DNA of 19,981 bases. It comes from CAZVUW01 sp964629825 (GTDB lineage: Bacteria > Actinomycetota > Nitriliruptoria > Euzebyales > Egibacteraceae). The stretch is taken from positions 1 to 19,981 of the forward strand of contig CAZVUW010000060.1 in the NCBI GenBank assembly GCA_964629825.1, read 5' to 3'. The notes under the pieces are model-generated. The model was not told where the DNA came from. It did not search any database and was given only the letters and a program-made list of their open reading frames with translations. Positions within the stretch are counted from its first letter, which is position 1. Every line of letters begins with the position of its first letter. Of this stretch, positions 7,527-15,886 are shown one piece after another. The position numbers and the translations under genes are program-made.

Positions 7527-7541
7527 GTTCCGGGGGTGGGC

Positions 7542-8935
<1,394 letters not shown>

Positions 8936-8939
<4 letters not shown>

Positions 8940-8976
8940 ACCGCTCGGCCGGATGAGTCTGTATACAGGCCGAGCG
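8936..8976 (+). promoter_or_regulatory. Putative ECF-type promoter of the sigma gene, overlapping an inverted repeat
   Basis: TTGAACCGCT at 8936-8945 and GTATACA at 8961-8967, spaced 15 bases apart. The same decamer and a GTATCCA are found before the lipoprotein gene (10280-10310, 14-base gap), which suggests a promoter recognised by the sigma factor encoded here. A 9-bp inverted repeat (8942-8950 with 8968-8976) encloses it, and a perfect CTGTATACAG palindrome (8959-8968) covers the -10; the repeat may also act as a terminator for the decarboxylase. Confidence 0.5.
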
Positions 8977-8993
8977 CACAAAGCGGAGGGCGC

Positions 8994-9563
8994 GTGGGAA
9001 GACCACCTCCCATCGTGAGCAGATCCTCCGCCTCAGACGAGGCGGCCCTGCTCGCGCGCGCCGCCCACGGCGACGAGGACGCCGTGGCGTCGCTGTACGA
9101 CGCCTACGCGGGACCGCTGTATGGCTTCGGGCTGCGGCGGCTGGGAGACCCTGCGCTCGCCGAGGAGCTGGTGCAGACGGTCATGACCCGGATCTGGCGC
9201 TTCGCCGGGCGCTACGAGCCGGCACGGGGGTCCGTGCGGACGTGGGTGTTCGCCATCGCCCGCACGGCCGCCGTGGACCTGCACCGGGCAAGGCCGCGCG
9301 CGGAGCCGACCGCCACGGTGCCCGAGAGCGCCGAGATCGTCGACGAGCTGGACGGGCTGCTGCGGGCCGAGGCGGTGCGCGCTGCGCTTGAGCGCCTGAC
9401 CAACGAGCATAGGGAGGTGCTCGAGCTCGCCTACTTCCGCGGCTACTCCCAGTCGGAGATCTCCGATCGCCTTGGGCTGCCGCTCGGGACGGTCAAGTCG
9501 CGCACGTTCTACGCCCTCAAGGCCTTCCGGCTGGCCTGTGACGAGCTGGGGGTCGACCGGTGA
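8994..9563 (+). CDS. ECF-subfamily RNA polymerase sigma-70 factor
   Basis: A 189-residue alternative sigma factor directing RNA polymerase to its own promoters. Region 2 spans about residues 30-103 (LYDAYAGPLYGFGLRRLGD, the LAEELVQTVMTRIWRF block that contacts polymerase and the -10, then WVFAIARTAAVDLHR). Region 4 spans about 128-182 (ERLTNEHREVLELAYFRGYSQ, then SEISDRLGLPLGTVKSRTFYAL as helix-turn-helix for the -35). There is no C-terminal extension. The GTG at 8994 is preceded by GGAGGG at 8985-8990, a tight spacing; an in-frame GTG at 9015 is the alternative. The gene overlaps the anti-sigma gene by 4 bases. The pairing with an RskA-like partner resembles the mycobacterial SigK/RskA pair, but the two need not share a regulon. 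Confidence 0.94.
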   Translation: MGRPPPIVSRSSASDEAALLARAAHGDEDAVASLYDAYAGPLYGFGLRRLGDPALAEELVQTVMTRIWRFAGRYEPARGSVRTWVFAIARTAAVDLHRARPRAEPTATVPESAEIVDELDGLLRAEAVRAALERLTNEHREVLELAYFRGYSQSEISDRLGLPLGTVKSRTFYALKAFRLACDELGVDR

Positions 9564-10276
9564 GCGACATGGGCCGCACCTGGGAGGCCCGGCCGGGCGG
9601 CGAGGCCTGCGACCGCTACCGCTACGAGCTCGGCGCCTACGTCCTGGACGCCGTGGACCCCCAGACCGCCGAGGAGCTGGAGGCCCATCTGGCGACCTGC
9701 CCTGCCTGCCGCGCCGAGCACGAGGAGATCGCCGGCGTACCTGCTCTCCTTGAGCTCGCCCGCGAGGCGCCGCCGGTCGCACCGGCGCGCGTGCGTGACC
9801 GCGTCATCGCCGCCGCCGCCCGCAGACGCACGCGCCGGCGCTGGATGGCCACGACCACCGCCGCCGCGGCCGCCGCCGCGCTCATCGGCGGCTTCGCGGG
9901 CTGGCGCATCAGCCCCTCGCCCGAGCCGGTCATCGCCGTTCCGCTGGCCGAGGTGGAGCCCTTCCAGGCCTCCGGCTGGGCGCACTTCCGGCTCGAGGGC
10001 GAGCGCGTGGTGGTGGAGCTGGACGTGGACGGCCTGGAGGAGCTGCCCGGGTCCGGCGTCTACGAGGCGTGGCTGTCGACCAACGACGACCAGATCGTGT
10101 CGATCGGCCTGCTCGACGTCGATGACGACGGCCGGTCCAGCGTCGCCCTGATCGCCGACGGCCCGCCGGAGCGCTACCGCGGCTTCTGGGTGACCGCCGA
10201 GCCGGACGACGAGGACCCCGCCCATGACGGGCCGACGGTGCTCGAGGCGCGGATGCCCCCGCTGGCCGACGTCTGA
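9560..10276 (+). CDS. RskA-like membrane anti-sigma factor with zinc-finger-type N-terminus
   Basis: A 238-residue single-pass membrane protein expected to hold the preceding sigma factor inactive. Residues about 14-60 form the anti-sigma domain, with H43, C47 and C50 (EAHLATCPAC) matching the HxxxCxxC zinc-binding core. After the RRRTRRR basic patch comes one transmembrane helix at about 96-116, rich in alanine. Residues about 123-238 are the extracytoplasmic RskA domain (ASGWAHFRLEGERVVVELDV, SGVYEAWLSTNDDQIVSIGLL, YRGFWVTAEP), which probably senses the signal or is cleaved in regulated proteolysis. The GTG start overlaps the sigma stop (GTGA), implying coupled translation and near-equal dosage. 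The signal is unknown. Confidence 0.93.
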   Translation: MSDMGRTWEARPGGEACDRYRYELGAYVLDAVDPQTAEELEAHLATCPACRAEHEEIAGVPALLELAREAPPVAPARVRDRVIAAAARRRTRRRWMATTTAAAAAAALIGGFAGWRISPSPEPVIAVPLAEVEPFQASGWAHFRLEGERVVVELDVDGLEELPGSGVYEAWLSTNDDQIVSIGLLDVDDDGRSSVALIADGPPERYRGFWVTAEPDDEDPAHDGPTVLEARMPPLADV

Positions 10277-10279
10277 CGG

Positions 10280-10310
10280 TTGAACCGCTGACGCTCCCAC
10301 GGCGTATCCA
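10280..10310 (+). promoter_or_regulatory. Putative ECF-type promoter of the lipoprotein gene
   Basis: TTGAACCGCT at 10280-10289 and GTATCCA at 10304-10310, 14 bases apart. The decamer is identical to that at 8936-8945 upstream of the sigma gene and the second block differs at one base. A start near 10316-10318 would give a leader of about 32 bases before the GTG at 10349. It begins four bases after the anti-sigma stop codon. Confidence 0.55.
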
Positions 10311-10348
10311 ACCTCGCATCCCGAAGTCGCCAGCCAGGAGGGTCCGCC

Positions 10349-10903
10349 GTGCGATTCCAAGCGCGATTCCTGTTGATCGGCGCCGCGCTCGCGGTCCTGC
10401 TCTTCGGCTGCGCGGGCGAGGAGGCCGGGGACACCTCGACGGAGGAGGCGGCCCCCGACGCCAGCGCGACCGAAGCTCCCGCGACGGAGGATGCAACCGA
10501 GGCGGCCACCGCCACCGAGCCGGCCGACGACGCGGCGGCCGACGACGGCGGCGGTGCGCTCGCCGCGGCCGCGACCGACCTCGGCGAGGTCGTCGTCGAC
10601 GGCGAGGGCATGACCCTCTACATGTTCGACCCCGATGAGGGCGGCGAGCCCACCTGCTATGAGGACTGCGCCGCCAGCTGGCCGCCCCTGCTGACGGACG
10701 GCGAGCCGCAGGCCGGCGAGGGTCTCGACGCCGCGCTGCTCGGCACCGTCGAGCGCACCGACGGGACGACCCAGGTCACCTACAACGGCTGGCCCCTCTA
10801 CCACTGGGCGGCCGACGAGGAGCCCGGCGACGTCGGCGGGCAGGGCGTCGGGGGCGCTTGGTGGGTGCTCGGGCCCGATGGGACCCCGATGCGCGAGGGC
10901 TGA
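10349..10903 (+). CDS. Secreted lipoprotein with two Yx(FWY)xxD repeats (COG4315-type)
   Basis: A 184-residue lipoprotein on the outer face of the membrane. The signal peptide ends in lipobox LFGC with C21 as the lipidated residue. Residues about 25-78 are a low-complexity Ala/Glu/Asp/Thr linker. Two tandem copies of the secreted repeat follow: about 79-115 with YMFDPD (Y91, F93, D96) and a CYEDCAASWPP block (C103, C107), and about 128-180 with YNGWPLYHWAAD (Y151, W153, D156) and GGAWWVLGPDG. This is the family described as a predicted lipoprotein with a conserved Yx(FWY)xxD motif; its function is not established, and electron transfer or metal binding are guesses. The GTG start has AGGAGGG at 10336-10342. 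The shared promoter motif suggests it is a target of the adjacent sigma factor. Confidence 0.92.
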   Translation: MRFQARFLLIGAALAVLLFGCAGEEAGDTSTEEAAPDASATEAPATEDATEAATATEPADDAAADDGGGALAAAATDLGEVVVDGEGMTLYMFDPDEGGEPTCYEDCAASWPPLLTDGEPQAGEGLDAALLGTVERTDGTTQVTYNGWPLYHWAADEEPGDVGGQGVGGAWWVLGPDGTPMREG

Positions 10904-10982
10904 TCCGCCCGCGGAGTCCTGATCGCGCACCCGCCCAGCCAGCCCCGGCTGCCCACACCCGACGGGCGGGATCGCGCATAGG

Positions 10983-11012
10983 CCCGGCCTCAGCGGCAGC
11001 GCTGAGGCCGGG
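10983..11012 (+). terminator. Hairpin terminator after the lipoprotein gene
   Basis: A perfect 13-bp stem, CCCGGCCTCAGCG (10983-10995) with its complement at 11000-11012 and a 4-base GCAG loop. It lies 80 bases after the lipoprotein stop. No U-tract beyond a short TCCCGTCTCT. Confidence 0.7.
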
Positions 11013-11082
11013 TCCCGTCTCTGCTCGACCACCCCGCTGACCGGGCCACGCAGCTAGATCCCCCACCCGGTATCCCCGTTCG

Positions 11083-11120
11083 ATGTTGTTTTCGGCGCAC
11101 ATGTGCGCCGAAAACAACAT
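11083..11120. repeat. Perfect 38-bp palindrome
   Basis: The left arm ATGTTGTTTTCGGCGCACA (11083-11101) is followed directly by its exact complement (11102-11120). It lies between the lipoprotein terminator and the 3' end of the methyltransferase gene. The T-run is in the 5' arm and the A-run in the 3' arm on either strand, the reverse of an intrinsic terminator, so there is no U-tract after the hairpin. The local AT content is also unlike its surroundings. It may be a dimer-binding site, a processing hairpin or a remnant of a mobile element. Confidence 0.9.
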
Positions 11121-11167
11121 CTCAGTCTCTCGGCCGACGGCGCGCCGGATCGGTCATGATCTCGGAC

Positions 11168-12100
11168 CTATCCGCGGCCGGCGCGGCCGACCAGTCTGCG
11201 GAGCGTCCGTCCGGCACCCGCCGCGGCCCTGCCGAGCGGGCTGTTCCGCAACCGCCGGTAGACCTCTGCCTGCCGTCGCAGGCGCCCCACCTCGACCTGG
11301 AGCTCCGCGACGCGCGCCTGGAGGGCGGCCGTGCTAGAGATGTCGTCCTGGTTTGGCTCGACGTCGTCCGCTGCGGGCAGCGGTCGCGGGATCTCCTCCC
11401 CTCCCCGACGGTCGCTGCGGCGGTGGCAGATGAGCCCGACCAGCTCCCAGTCGGGGAAGCCACGCCAGCCGCCCATGTTGCGCATCACCTCGACCCGGTA
11501 GCCGAGGCGCCATATGGCGGCAACCAGGTCCGCGGCCGTGATGCCCCACTGCCAGAAGTAGTGCACGTCGCGCCAGGGCTTGGACTCCTGCTCGCAGTGC
11601 TCGTCGAGGCGCTGATACCAGCTGCGCAGGCGCTCGGGATCGCTGTGCGGCACGCGCCGGATGTAGGTGTCGACGTCGAAGTCGACCAGGCGGATCGTGT
11701 CGCTGCCCAGCCAGCCCTGGTTGTAGATGATCAGGGTCTCGGCCCGCTCGCTGTACAGCTCCAGCAGCTCATCCCAGTCGGGATCAACCTGGTGCAGCAG
11801 CACATCGAAGAGGATCGCGGCGTCCACCTGGCCGACCAGCTCCGCGATCTTGGGGTCGCCGAGGGCTCCCTGGATCAGCTGCACCTGCGGATGCTCGGCC
11901 GCGGTCTTCCTGGTCCCGTCCGTGATGACGCCGTCGACGATGACAGCGCGCCCCAGGCCGTGCTGCCGCACGGCGTGGAAGGTGTAGCCGCCATCTACCC
12001 CCCAGCACGCGCCCAGATCGACGATCGACCGCACGCCGAAGCGCTCGACCGCGAAATCGATCAACCTCGCCTTGGAACCGCGGATCGGGACTGATGCCAT
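11168..12100 (-). CDS. Class I SAM-dependent methyltransferase with coiled-coil tail
   Basis: A 310-residue protein with a Rossmann-type methyltransferase core. Motif I is SIVDLGACWGVDGGY at residues 25-39, the acidic end of strand 2 is in AVIVDGVITDG, and AAILFDVLLHQVDPDWDELL resembles motif IV and its following helix. From about residue 240 the sequence changes to a polar linker, a heptad-like coiled coil (LQARVAELQVEVGRLRRQAEVY) and a basic end (PLGRAAAGAGRTLRRLVGR). That kind of tail is frequent in actinobacterial enzymes of cell-surface glycan clusters, so a sugar or glycolipid acceptor is a reasonable inference; the substrate is unknown. ATG 12100 is chosen over an in-frame GTG at 12142, which lacks any ribosome site. 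No glycosyltransferases are nearby. It may be co-transcribed with the ABC operon 70 bases upstream. Confidence 0.8.
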   Translation of the reverse strand: MASVPIRGSKARLIDFAVERFGVRSIVDLGACWGVDGGYTFHAVRQHGLGRAVIVDGVITDGTRKTAAEHPQVQLIQGALGDPKIAELVGQVDAAILFDVLLHQVDPDWDELLELYSERAETLIIYNQGWLGSDTIRLVDFDVDTYIRRVPHSDPERLRSWYQRLDEHCEQESKPWRDVHYFWQWGITAADLVAAIWRLGYRVEVMRNMGGWRGFPDWELVGLICHRRSDRRGGEEIPRPLPAADDVEPNQDDISSTAALQARVAELQVEVGRLRRQAEVYRRLRNSPLGRAAAGAGRTLRRLVGRAGRG

Positions 12101-12170
12101 GAGATTCCGCCCGGGCTCAAGGCTGCGTCCGAAGGCCCGCACGCCGGGGACGTGAGCCTACTCGTACCGC

Positions 12171-12902
12171 TCAGGTCTCGCTCGTGGTGAGCCGCAGGCC
12201 GCGCAGGCGCGCACCCGCGTAGATCGTGGCCCCGACGGTGACGGCCAGCAGCAGCGCGACGCCGGCGCCGAGGCTGACCGCCGCATCGATCCCCAGCGGA
12301 GCCGCGTCGGAGCCCAGGATCCGCTCGCTGATCGCCAGCGCCCACTGGCGGATGCTCAGCACCTTGGCGCCGGGCACGTAGCCCCCGATGAGGGACTCCC
12401 ACACGAGCACGTAGATCAGCCCCACGATCATGGCGTTGCGGGTGAGCACGGCGAGCAGGAGGAACACCGCGCAGTAGGCGATGCCCGCCACCGCGGCACC
12501 AACCCCGTAGGCGACCGCCAGGCCATCGCGGGTCCCGATCAGCACCAGGCCGGCGAGCAGCGTCGGGACCGCCGCGAGGGCGGTGGCTGTGCCCACGGCC
12601 ACGGCGAGCTTGGAGTTCACGATGGTGAAGCGGCTGACGGGCTTCGACAGCAGATAGACGATCGAGCCGTCATCGATCTCGGGACCGATCGCGCCGGCCC
12701 CGGCGATGAGCGCGAGCAGCGGGACGCCGATGCCCAGGGCCAGGCCGTCGAGGACTCCGATGGTCGCGCCCTGGTCGATCCCGCCGATCAGCCGGATCAC
12801 CAGCGACAGGACGAGCAGCAGCGCCGGCAGCGCCAGCAGGATCAGCAGGCGGCGACGGCCGAGGAGGCTGCGAGCGGTCAGCTGTGCGACGGTCGGGTTC
12901 AT
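12171..12902 (-). CDS. ABC transporter permease (second pair, ABC-2 type)
   Basis: A 243-residue integral membrane protein with about six helices: LLILLALPALLLVLSLVIRLI, LGIGVPLLALIAGAGAIG, and later segments ending in LGAGVALLLAVTVGATIYA. The block GPEIDDGSIVYLLSKPVSRFTIVNSK (split here as IDDGSIVYLLSKPVSR then FTIVNSK) is typical of NosY/YtrC-like ABC-2 permeases that work with CcmA-type ATPases. The ATG overlaps the stop of the upstream ATPase gene by 4 bases (12899-12902), which fixes the start; the frame is open further upstream but that part is a shadow of the ATPase gene. It is the last gene of a four-gene operon. Substrate unknown. Confidence 0.9.
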   Translation of the reverse strand: MNPTVAQLTARSLLGRRRLLILLALPALLLVLSLVIRLIGGIDQGATIGVLDGLALGIGVPLLALIAGAGAIGPEIDDGSIVYLLSKPVSRFTIVNSKLAVAVGTATALAAVPTLLAGLVLIGTRDGLAVAYGVGAAVAGIAYCAVFLLLAVLTRNAMIVGLIYVLVWESLIGGYVPGAKVLSIRQWALAISERILGSDAAPLGIDAAVSLGAGVALLLAVTVGATIYAGARLRGLRLTTSET

Positions 12903-13864
12903 CTGGTCACCAGGTAGGAGAAGACGCGCTCGAGGGACTCGTCGGCCGGGATCACCTCGTAGAGGCGGATGCCGTGGCGTGCGGCGAGCTCCGGGAGGGC
13001 GCGGGCGAACCGGGCCACATCGGTGGCCTGGACGTGCAATGCGCTGTCGTCCTGACGAACGCCGACCGCCGGCTGGCCGGAGGCCCGAGCGCCGTCGCCC
13101 ACCACCAGCTCGACCCCCGAGGCGCTGGGGTCGGCGATGATCGCCGCCGCGAGCGCCCGGTCGTCGTCTGAGCGGATCCAGTACTGGTGCGGCCGCTCGG
13201 TCATGAGCCGGCGGATCTTGCGGAAGTCTCCGGAGGCCGCGTGCCGCCCCGACACCATCACCTGGATGTTGCCGGCGATCTGCTCGACCTCTTCGAGGAT
13301 GTGGGAGCTGAACAGGATCGTCCGACCCGCCGCGCCCATCGACTGCAGCAGGTCCATCAGGTGGAGACGCTGACGGGGATCCATGCCGTTGAAGGGCTCG
13401 TCGAGCAGCAGCACCGCGGGGTCGTGGACCAGCGCCGTCGCGATCTTGGCCCGCTGCTTCATGCCCTTCGAGTAGGTGGTGATGTCGCGGTCCGCGAAGG
13501 GCGTCATCTCCACCGTCTCGAGCGCGGCGCGGGCGGCGGCCTCGGGGTCGGGCAGACCGTGGAGCCGCGCGTTGGCGAGCACGAACGTCCACCCGCTCAT
13601 CGAGTCGTACATGGCCTCGCGCTCCGGCACGAGGCCGATCTTCCGGTAGACCTCCTGGTTGCGCCAGACGTCCTCGCCGTCGAACTTGACGGTTCCGGCG
13701 GACGGCTGGAGGAAGCCCGCCATCATGTTGATCAGGGTGGACTTGCCGGCGCCGTTGGGCCCCAGCAGGCCGGTGACGCCCGGGCCGATTGACATCGTCA
13801 CGTCGTTGACAGCGACGACGTTGCCGAACCAGCGCGAGACCTTGTCCAGTGTGAGGGTGCTCAT
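12899..13864 (-). CDS. ABC transporter ATP-binding protein (second pair)
   Basis: A 321-residue CcmA-type ATPase for the permease that follows. Walker A is GPNGAGKST at 35-43, the Q-loop region reads IGLVPEREAMYDSMSG near 77-91, the signature is YSKGMKQR at 131-138, Walker B is VLLLDEP at 151-157 with D-loop NGMDPRQR, and the switch histidine lies in LFSSHILEEVEQIA. After residue 225 an alpha/beta C-terminal domain of about 95 residues is present, usual in this subfamily. The ATG overlaps the upstream permease stop by 4 bases (13861-13864) and its own stop overlaps the downstream permease start by 4 bases. Confidence 0.95.
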   Translation of the reverse strand: MSTLTLDKVSRWFGNVVAVNDVTMSIGPGVTGLLGPNGAGKSTLINMMAGFLQPSAGTVKFDGEDVWRNQEVYRKIGLVPEREAMYDSMSGWTFVLANARLHGLPDPEAAARAALETVEMTPFADRDITTYSKGMKQRAKIATALVHDPAVLLLDEPFNGMDPRQRLHLMDLLQSMGAAGRTILFSSHILEEVEQIAGNIQVMVSGRHAASGDFRKIRRLMTERPHQYWIRSDDDRALAAAIIADPSASGVELVVGDGARASGQPAVGVRQDDSALHVQATDVARFARALPELAARHGIRLYEVIPADESLERVFSYLVTR

Positions 13865-14772
13865 CGGACCGCAACCGATCGGTAGCGCAGCTGCAGGATC
13901 AGGTACGAACCGCCGGCGATCAGCAGGGCGACCAGGGCGAAGATCGCCGCACCGACCGCGCCGGGGGGTTCGGGCAGCGGGCTGGCGGCGCCGAGCAGCG
14001 AGCTCTGCAGCCCGTCCACCAGCGTGAAGGGCGAGATCAGGCCGAGGTATGCCGCGACCTGGTCGGCCCCCTGCTCGGAGGCGACTCCCTGGACCACGGC
14101 CTGCACACCGGACAGCACGACCAGCACCGTGACGATGGCGGCGACCGCCAGGCCGCGCCGCGGCGTGATGGCCGCGATCACCAGGCCGATGCCGGCCAGG
14201 AGAACCGAGAGCACGGCGGCGCCCGCCATGGCCCGCAGGAAGTCGGGCAGCTGCTCGGACGGTGGCAGCCCGACGATCAGCGCGCCGACGAAGAGGATCA
14301 GGAGCGGGGCGCCGGTCAGCACCAGCAGGGCCGAGGTCATGGCCGAGAGCTTGCCGAGCACGTAGTCGGTCCGCTCGAGCGGCCGGGCGAAGTACAGCGG
14401 CATGACCCCGAAGCGCAGATCGCGCGACACGGCCACGGGGGCCTGGGCGGCGACGAAGATCGAGATGACCAGCTGCAGGTTGAGCAGGTAGGACGTGTAG
14501 CTGCCGACGAGCTCGTCAGCGCGGGCCACCGCCGTGATCGCCACGATGACGCCGGCAGGCAGGATCATCAGCGCCAGCAGCACCATCGGCATGATCTTCG
14601 AGCGTCCGCTGCGGCCGAGCCCGTAGGCGCCGCGCAGGCTGTCTGTGTACAGGGACCTGCGGATGTAGCCGCGACCACCGCGCGGTCCGGAGTAGTGCTG
14701 ATAGCCGATGTCGTGGATGACGCCCTGGTTCTGAGGGCGCTCCGCCGATGAGGTGGAGGCGTCAGGCTGCAT
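13861..14772 (-). CDS. ABC transporter permease (first pair, ABC-2 type)
   Basis: A 303-residue integral membrane protein with about six helices, for example PMVLLALMILPAGVIVAITAV, LVLTGAPLLILFVGALIVGL and the C-terminal GAAIFALVALLIAGGSYLIL. Before the first helix is a long cytoplasmic segment with IGYQHYSGPRGGRGYIRRSL and LRGAYGLGRSGRSK, a conserved leader of actinobacterial permeases of this type. DLRFGVMPLYFARPLERTDY corresponds to the DDGTIEYLLSRP block of other ABC-2 permeases. The ATG at 14772 is preferred to the GTG at 14781 because AGGAGG sits 8 bases before the ATG but abuts the GTG. The gene overlaps the upstream ATPase by 11 bases and the downstream ATPase by 4. Confidence 0.9.
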   Translation of the reverse strand: MQPDASTSSAERPQNQGVIHDIGYQHYSGPRGGRGYIRRSLYTDSLRGAYGLGRSGRSKIMPMVLLALMILPAGVIVAITAVARADELVGSYTSYLLNLQLVISIFVAAQAPVAVSRDLRFGVMPLYFARPLERTDYVLGKLSAMTSALLVLTGAPLLILFVGALIVGLPPSEQLPDFLRAMAGAAVLSVLLAGIGLVIAAITPRRGLAVAAIVTVLVVLSGVQAVVQGVASEQGADQVAAYLGLISPFTLVDGLQSSLLGAASPLPEPPGAVGAAIFALVALLIAGGSYLILQLRYRSVAVR

Positions 14773-15712
14773 CGGTGTCACCTCCTGCGCTGGCGAAGAT
14801 CTCGGCCATGCGGTGACGACGTCGCTCGAGCCTGAGCAGCCCGAGCCCGGAGCTCACCACGGTGTCGCGCACCAGGTCGTAGGTGGACTCGTCGCGCAGG
14901 TCCACGGCGAGCATGCGCCCGTCCCCCTTGACGCTCAGCCCCACCTGGCGCAGCCGCTCGGCGAGCTCATCGACGCCTTCGTCGACCTCGACTATGAGGA
15001 GCTGGCTGAGAGCGGTCACGTCCGCGGCCCTGGATGAGCGCAGCAGGCGGCCCGAGTCGATGACGACTACGTGATCGCAGATCCGCTCCAGCTCACCGAG
15101 CAGGTGCGAGGTCACCAGGACCGAGATCCCGAACTCGGAGTTGATCCGTGCGATCAGGCCGAGCATGTCGTCGCGCCCCGCGGGGTCGAGCCCGTTGGTG
15201 GGCTCGTCCAGGAACACCAGCTGCGGGTCGTGCACGAGGGCCTGCGCCAGCTTCACCCGCTGCCGCATCCCGGTCGAGTAGCCGCCCATCGGCCGATAGC
15301 GCTCCTCGTACAGGCCGACGTGGCGCAGGGTGTCGGCCGTGCGCTCGCGCGCAGCGGTCGCCGGCAACCCCGACATCCGCGCCATGTGCACGACGAAGTC
15401 GGTGGCGGAGACGTCCGGCGGCAGGCAGTCGTGCTCCGGCATGTAGCCGACCACCTCGCGGATCGCGCTGCCGTCGGCCCCGACATCGCGGCCGAGCACC
15501 GCGGCCCGGCCCTCCGTGGCGGGCAGAAGGCCGAGCAGGATCTTGATCAGAGTGGACTTCCCGGCGCCGTTGGCGCCGATCAGGCCGACCACACCCGGTC
15601 CGATCGCAACGGTCAGGTCCGAGAGGGCGGTCACCTCCGCGAAGCGCTTGGTCAGCCCCTGAGTGGAGATCAGAGGCCCGCTTCGCGGGTCACCCAAGGC
15701 AGGCTCAGACAC
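14762..15712 (-). CDS. ABC transporter ATP-binding protein (first pair)
   Basis: A 316-residue ATPase, first gene of the four-gene ABC operon. Walker A is GANGAGKST at 46-54; VGYMPEHDCLPPDVSATDF occupies the Q-loop region with E for Q; the signature is YSTGMRQRVKLA at 145-156; Walker B is LVFLDEP at 165-171 with NGLDPAGRDDM; and the switch histidine is in VTSHLLGELERICDH. The C-terminal 90 residues form the small domain common to CcmA-type ATPases. The start is GTG at 15712 with GGGAG six bases upstream. The organisation ATPase-permease-ATPase-permease suggests either one heteromeric exporter or two duplicated ones; the two ATPases are clearly related but well diverged, so the duplication is not recent. 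No convincing minus-strand promoter was seen upstream. Confidence 0.95.
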   Translation of the reverse strand: MSEPALGDPRSGPLISTQGLTKRFAEVTALSDLTVAIGPGVVGLIGANGAGKSTLIKILLGLLPATEGRAAVLGRDVGADGSAIREVVGYMPEHDCLPPDVSATDFVVHMARMSGLPATAARERTADTLRHVGLYEERYRPMGGYSTGMRQRVKLAQALVHDPQLVFLDEPTNGLDPAGRDDMLGLIARINSEFGISVLVTSHLLGELERICDHVVVIDSGRLLRSSRAADVTALSQLLIVEVDEGVDELAERLRQVGLSVKGDGRMLAVDLRDESTYDLVRDTVVSSGLGLLRLERRRHRMAEIFASAGGDTDAA

Positions 15713-15849
15713 AGGCGCTCCCAGAGTCGGCGGTCACAGCGACAGGGGGGAAGCATCGTCCAACGCCGACGCGTCCACCATGGGGATTCCCACCCCCGAT
15801 GGACAGGGTTGCCCCCGAGGCCCGCCCCCGGGCTTCCCCTGTTGCTCCC

Positions 15850-15886
15850 TCGACACCATGGGCGCCGGGTCGTAGGTTGCGACCCG
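15850..15886 (+). promoter_or_regulatory. Sigma-70-like promoter with a dyad centred on the -10
   Basis: TCGACA at 15850-15855, a 17-base spacer, and TAGGTT at 15873-15878. A start near 15885 gives a leader of about 46 bases before the ATG at 15931. The inverted repeat CGGGTCG (15866-15872) / CGACCCG (15880-15886) brackets the -10 exactly, with GCGC/GCGC arms outside it (15862-15865 and 15890-15893). This looks like a repressor site or a hairpin at the 5' end of the message. Confidence 0.55.

Noticed and set aside
9839..9892. GCC-rich run in the anti-sigma gene considered as a simple-sequence repeat
   Set aside because: It encodes the alanine-rich transmembrane helix in frame and is irregular at the base level.
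11083..11337. Open frames starting inside the 38-bp palindrome on both strands with the same first residues
   Set aside because: The identical N-termini are a by-product of the palindrome; the rest is Arg/Pro/Gly-rich without features or ribosome sites.
12171..13874. Long continuous minus-strand frame covering the second ATPase and permease as one protein
   Set aside because: Only the part after 12902 looks like protein (permease); the upstream part is an out-of-frame shadow of the ATPase gene, and the permease start is fixed by the 4-base overlap.
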